The notes beneath the pieces were generated by a model, which was not told where the DNA came from, made no database searches, and was given only the letters and a program-made list of their open reading frames with translations. DNA of 5,861 bases from an uncultured Actinomycetes bacterium. Its GTDB lineage: Bacteria; Actinomycetota; Acidimicrobiia; Acidimicrobiales; Microtrichaceae. The stretch is from assembly GCA_903953195.1 (NCBI GenBank), contig CAJBIS010000337.1:1-5861 (forward strand), written 5' to 3'. Below, in pieces: positions 5,276-5,861 of this stretch; position 1 is the first letter of the stretch; the number at the start of each line of letters is the position of its first letter. The translations under genes and the position numbers were made by a program.

Positions 5276-5861
5276 GTGGCCTCGATCGACGTGATCCGGG
5301 CCTCGTCCGGTCCGAGCGCCTCACCCGGGGCCGGCGGCTCCGCCTCGGGGCGGGTGCCGCCGATCCAGGTGCCGGAGCTGCTCGCCGGACGGGTCTCACC
5401 GGCGAAGTTGACCTCGATCTCGACGGCGCGGCCCTGCGGGTCGGTGCGGCGCCACCGGAGGACGTCGCGATCGCTGTCGAGGAGCTCGCAGGTGCCCGCG
5501 TGCAGCGCCGGGGTGGCCCGCCGCAGTCGCAGCAGGCGTCGATAGTGCTCGAGCATGGAGGACGCGTCGCCGCGTTCCCGGTCGACGTTGTGGGTGTCGG
5601 CACCGGGCGGAAACGGCAACCACGGCTCGCTCGGCCAGCCGTGGTGCTCGGTGGCGTCCCAGGGGATCGGGGCCCGACAGCCATCGCGTCCGCCCGGGTC
5701 GACGCGCTGGTCCGCCCCGATCTCGGCGTCGACCAGGCCGAGCTCCTCGCCGGCGTACAGGAACGGGGTCCCGCGCAGGCAGAGCAGCAGCACGGCGGCG
5801 GCACGGGCACGCGCCTCGGAGCCATAACGCGTGGCGTGTCGCGCCACGTCGTGGTTCGACA
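5272..5861 (-). CDS. GH13 alpha-glucosidase (oligo-1,6-glucosidase/AglA-like), C-terminal part, 5'-truncated
   Basis: The frame enters from the right edge and gives 195 residues to a TGA at 5274-5272. It begins SNHDVARHATRYG, which contains the NHD of GH13 conserved region IV (the transition-state-stabilising Asp). GTPFLYAGEELGL (local 30-42), DPGGRDGCRAPIPW (local 54-67), a Trp-rich segment around EPWLPF (78-83) and NVDRERGDASSMLEHYRRLLRLRR follow. This is the standard order at the end of the catalytic barrel of intracellular alpha-glucosidases acting on maltose, sucrose or isomaltose-type oligosaccharides, and the DP.GRDG.R.P.PW block is typical of that group. A short C-terminal beta domain ends with LGPDEARI. 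The catalytic Asp and Glu lie outside the window. The GTG at 5847 is an internal valine codon (SNHDV), not a start. Substrate specificity cannot be told from this part. Confidence 0.93.
   Translation of the reverse strand, partial: SNHDVARHATRYGSEARARAAAVLLLCLRGTPFLYAGEELGLVDAEIGADQRVDPGGRDGCRAPIPWDATEHHGWPSEPWLPFPPGADTHNVDRERGDASSMLEHYRRLLRLRRATPALHAGTCELLDSDRDVLRWRRTDPQGRAVEIEVNFAGETRPASSSGTWIGGTRPEAEPPAPGEALGPDEARITSIEAT

Noticed and set aside
1..5861. Search for a novel defence, mobile or CRISPR-like system
   Set aside because: No direct-repeat arrays, transposase, integrase, tRNA, toxin-antitoxin pair or nuclease-helicase cluster is visible; genes are housekeeping or metabolic with uniform composition.

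Overview
The window is very GC-rich (roughly 70% by eye) and densely coded, with strong G/C third-position bias and frequent GTG starts. The DUF3151-type gene is a family known mainly from Actinomycetota. Together with the compact high-GC layout and the -10-like boxes placed for leaderless transcription, this points to an actinobacterium. A lineage such as Acidimicrobiia would fit, but that is a guess. No mobile element, RNA gene, CRISPR array or phage gene is visible. The region reads as ordinary chromosomal backbone.

Plus strand, 1-4166: the window opens in the last 80 codons of an unidentified gene that may be patatin-like. A -10-like box (266-271) lies 6 nt before the ATG of a DUF3151 gene (278-712). 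A PLP-dependent lyase/decarboxylase closely resembling sphingosine-1-phosphate lyase follows after 10 nt (723-1970). MobA, the molybdenum cofactor guanylyltransferase, starts within tens of bases of its end (1988-2596, start uncertain). These three are probably one transcription unit. After a 69-nt gap with a second -10-like box (2654-2659), a single-domain rhodanese (2666-2998) and ribonuclease D (3000-4166) follow, 1 nt apart and probably translationally coupled.

Minus strand, 5861-4155: a 5'-truncated GH13 alpha-glucosidase (5861-5272), a TauE/SafE-family permease (5275-4451) and a three-helix DUF1634 membrane protein (4454-4155) are chained by two 4-nt stop/start overlaps, so they look like one operon. 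The permease/DUF1634 pair is a known association; the sugar hydrolase upstream is functionally unexpected. The last gene converges on ribonuclease D, and the two coding regions overlap tail to tail by 12 nt, leaving no intergenic terminator.

I found no convincing new multi-gene system. The points most worth a second look are the sphingosine-1-phosphate-lyase-like enzyme paired with DUF3151, the two matching leaderless-type promoters, and the glycosidase-permease-DUF1634 operon. A loose sulfur/molybdenum theme (MobA, rhodanese, TauE/SafE) is noted as speculation only.
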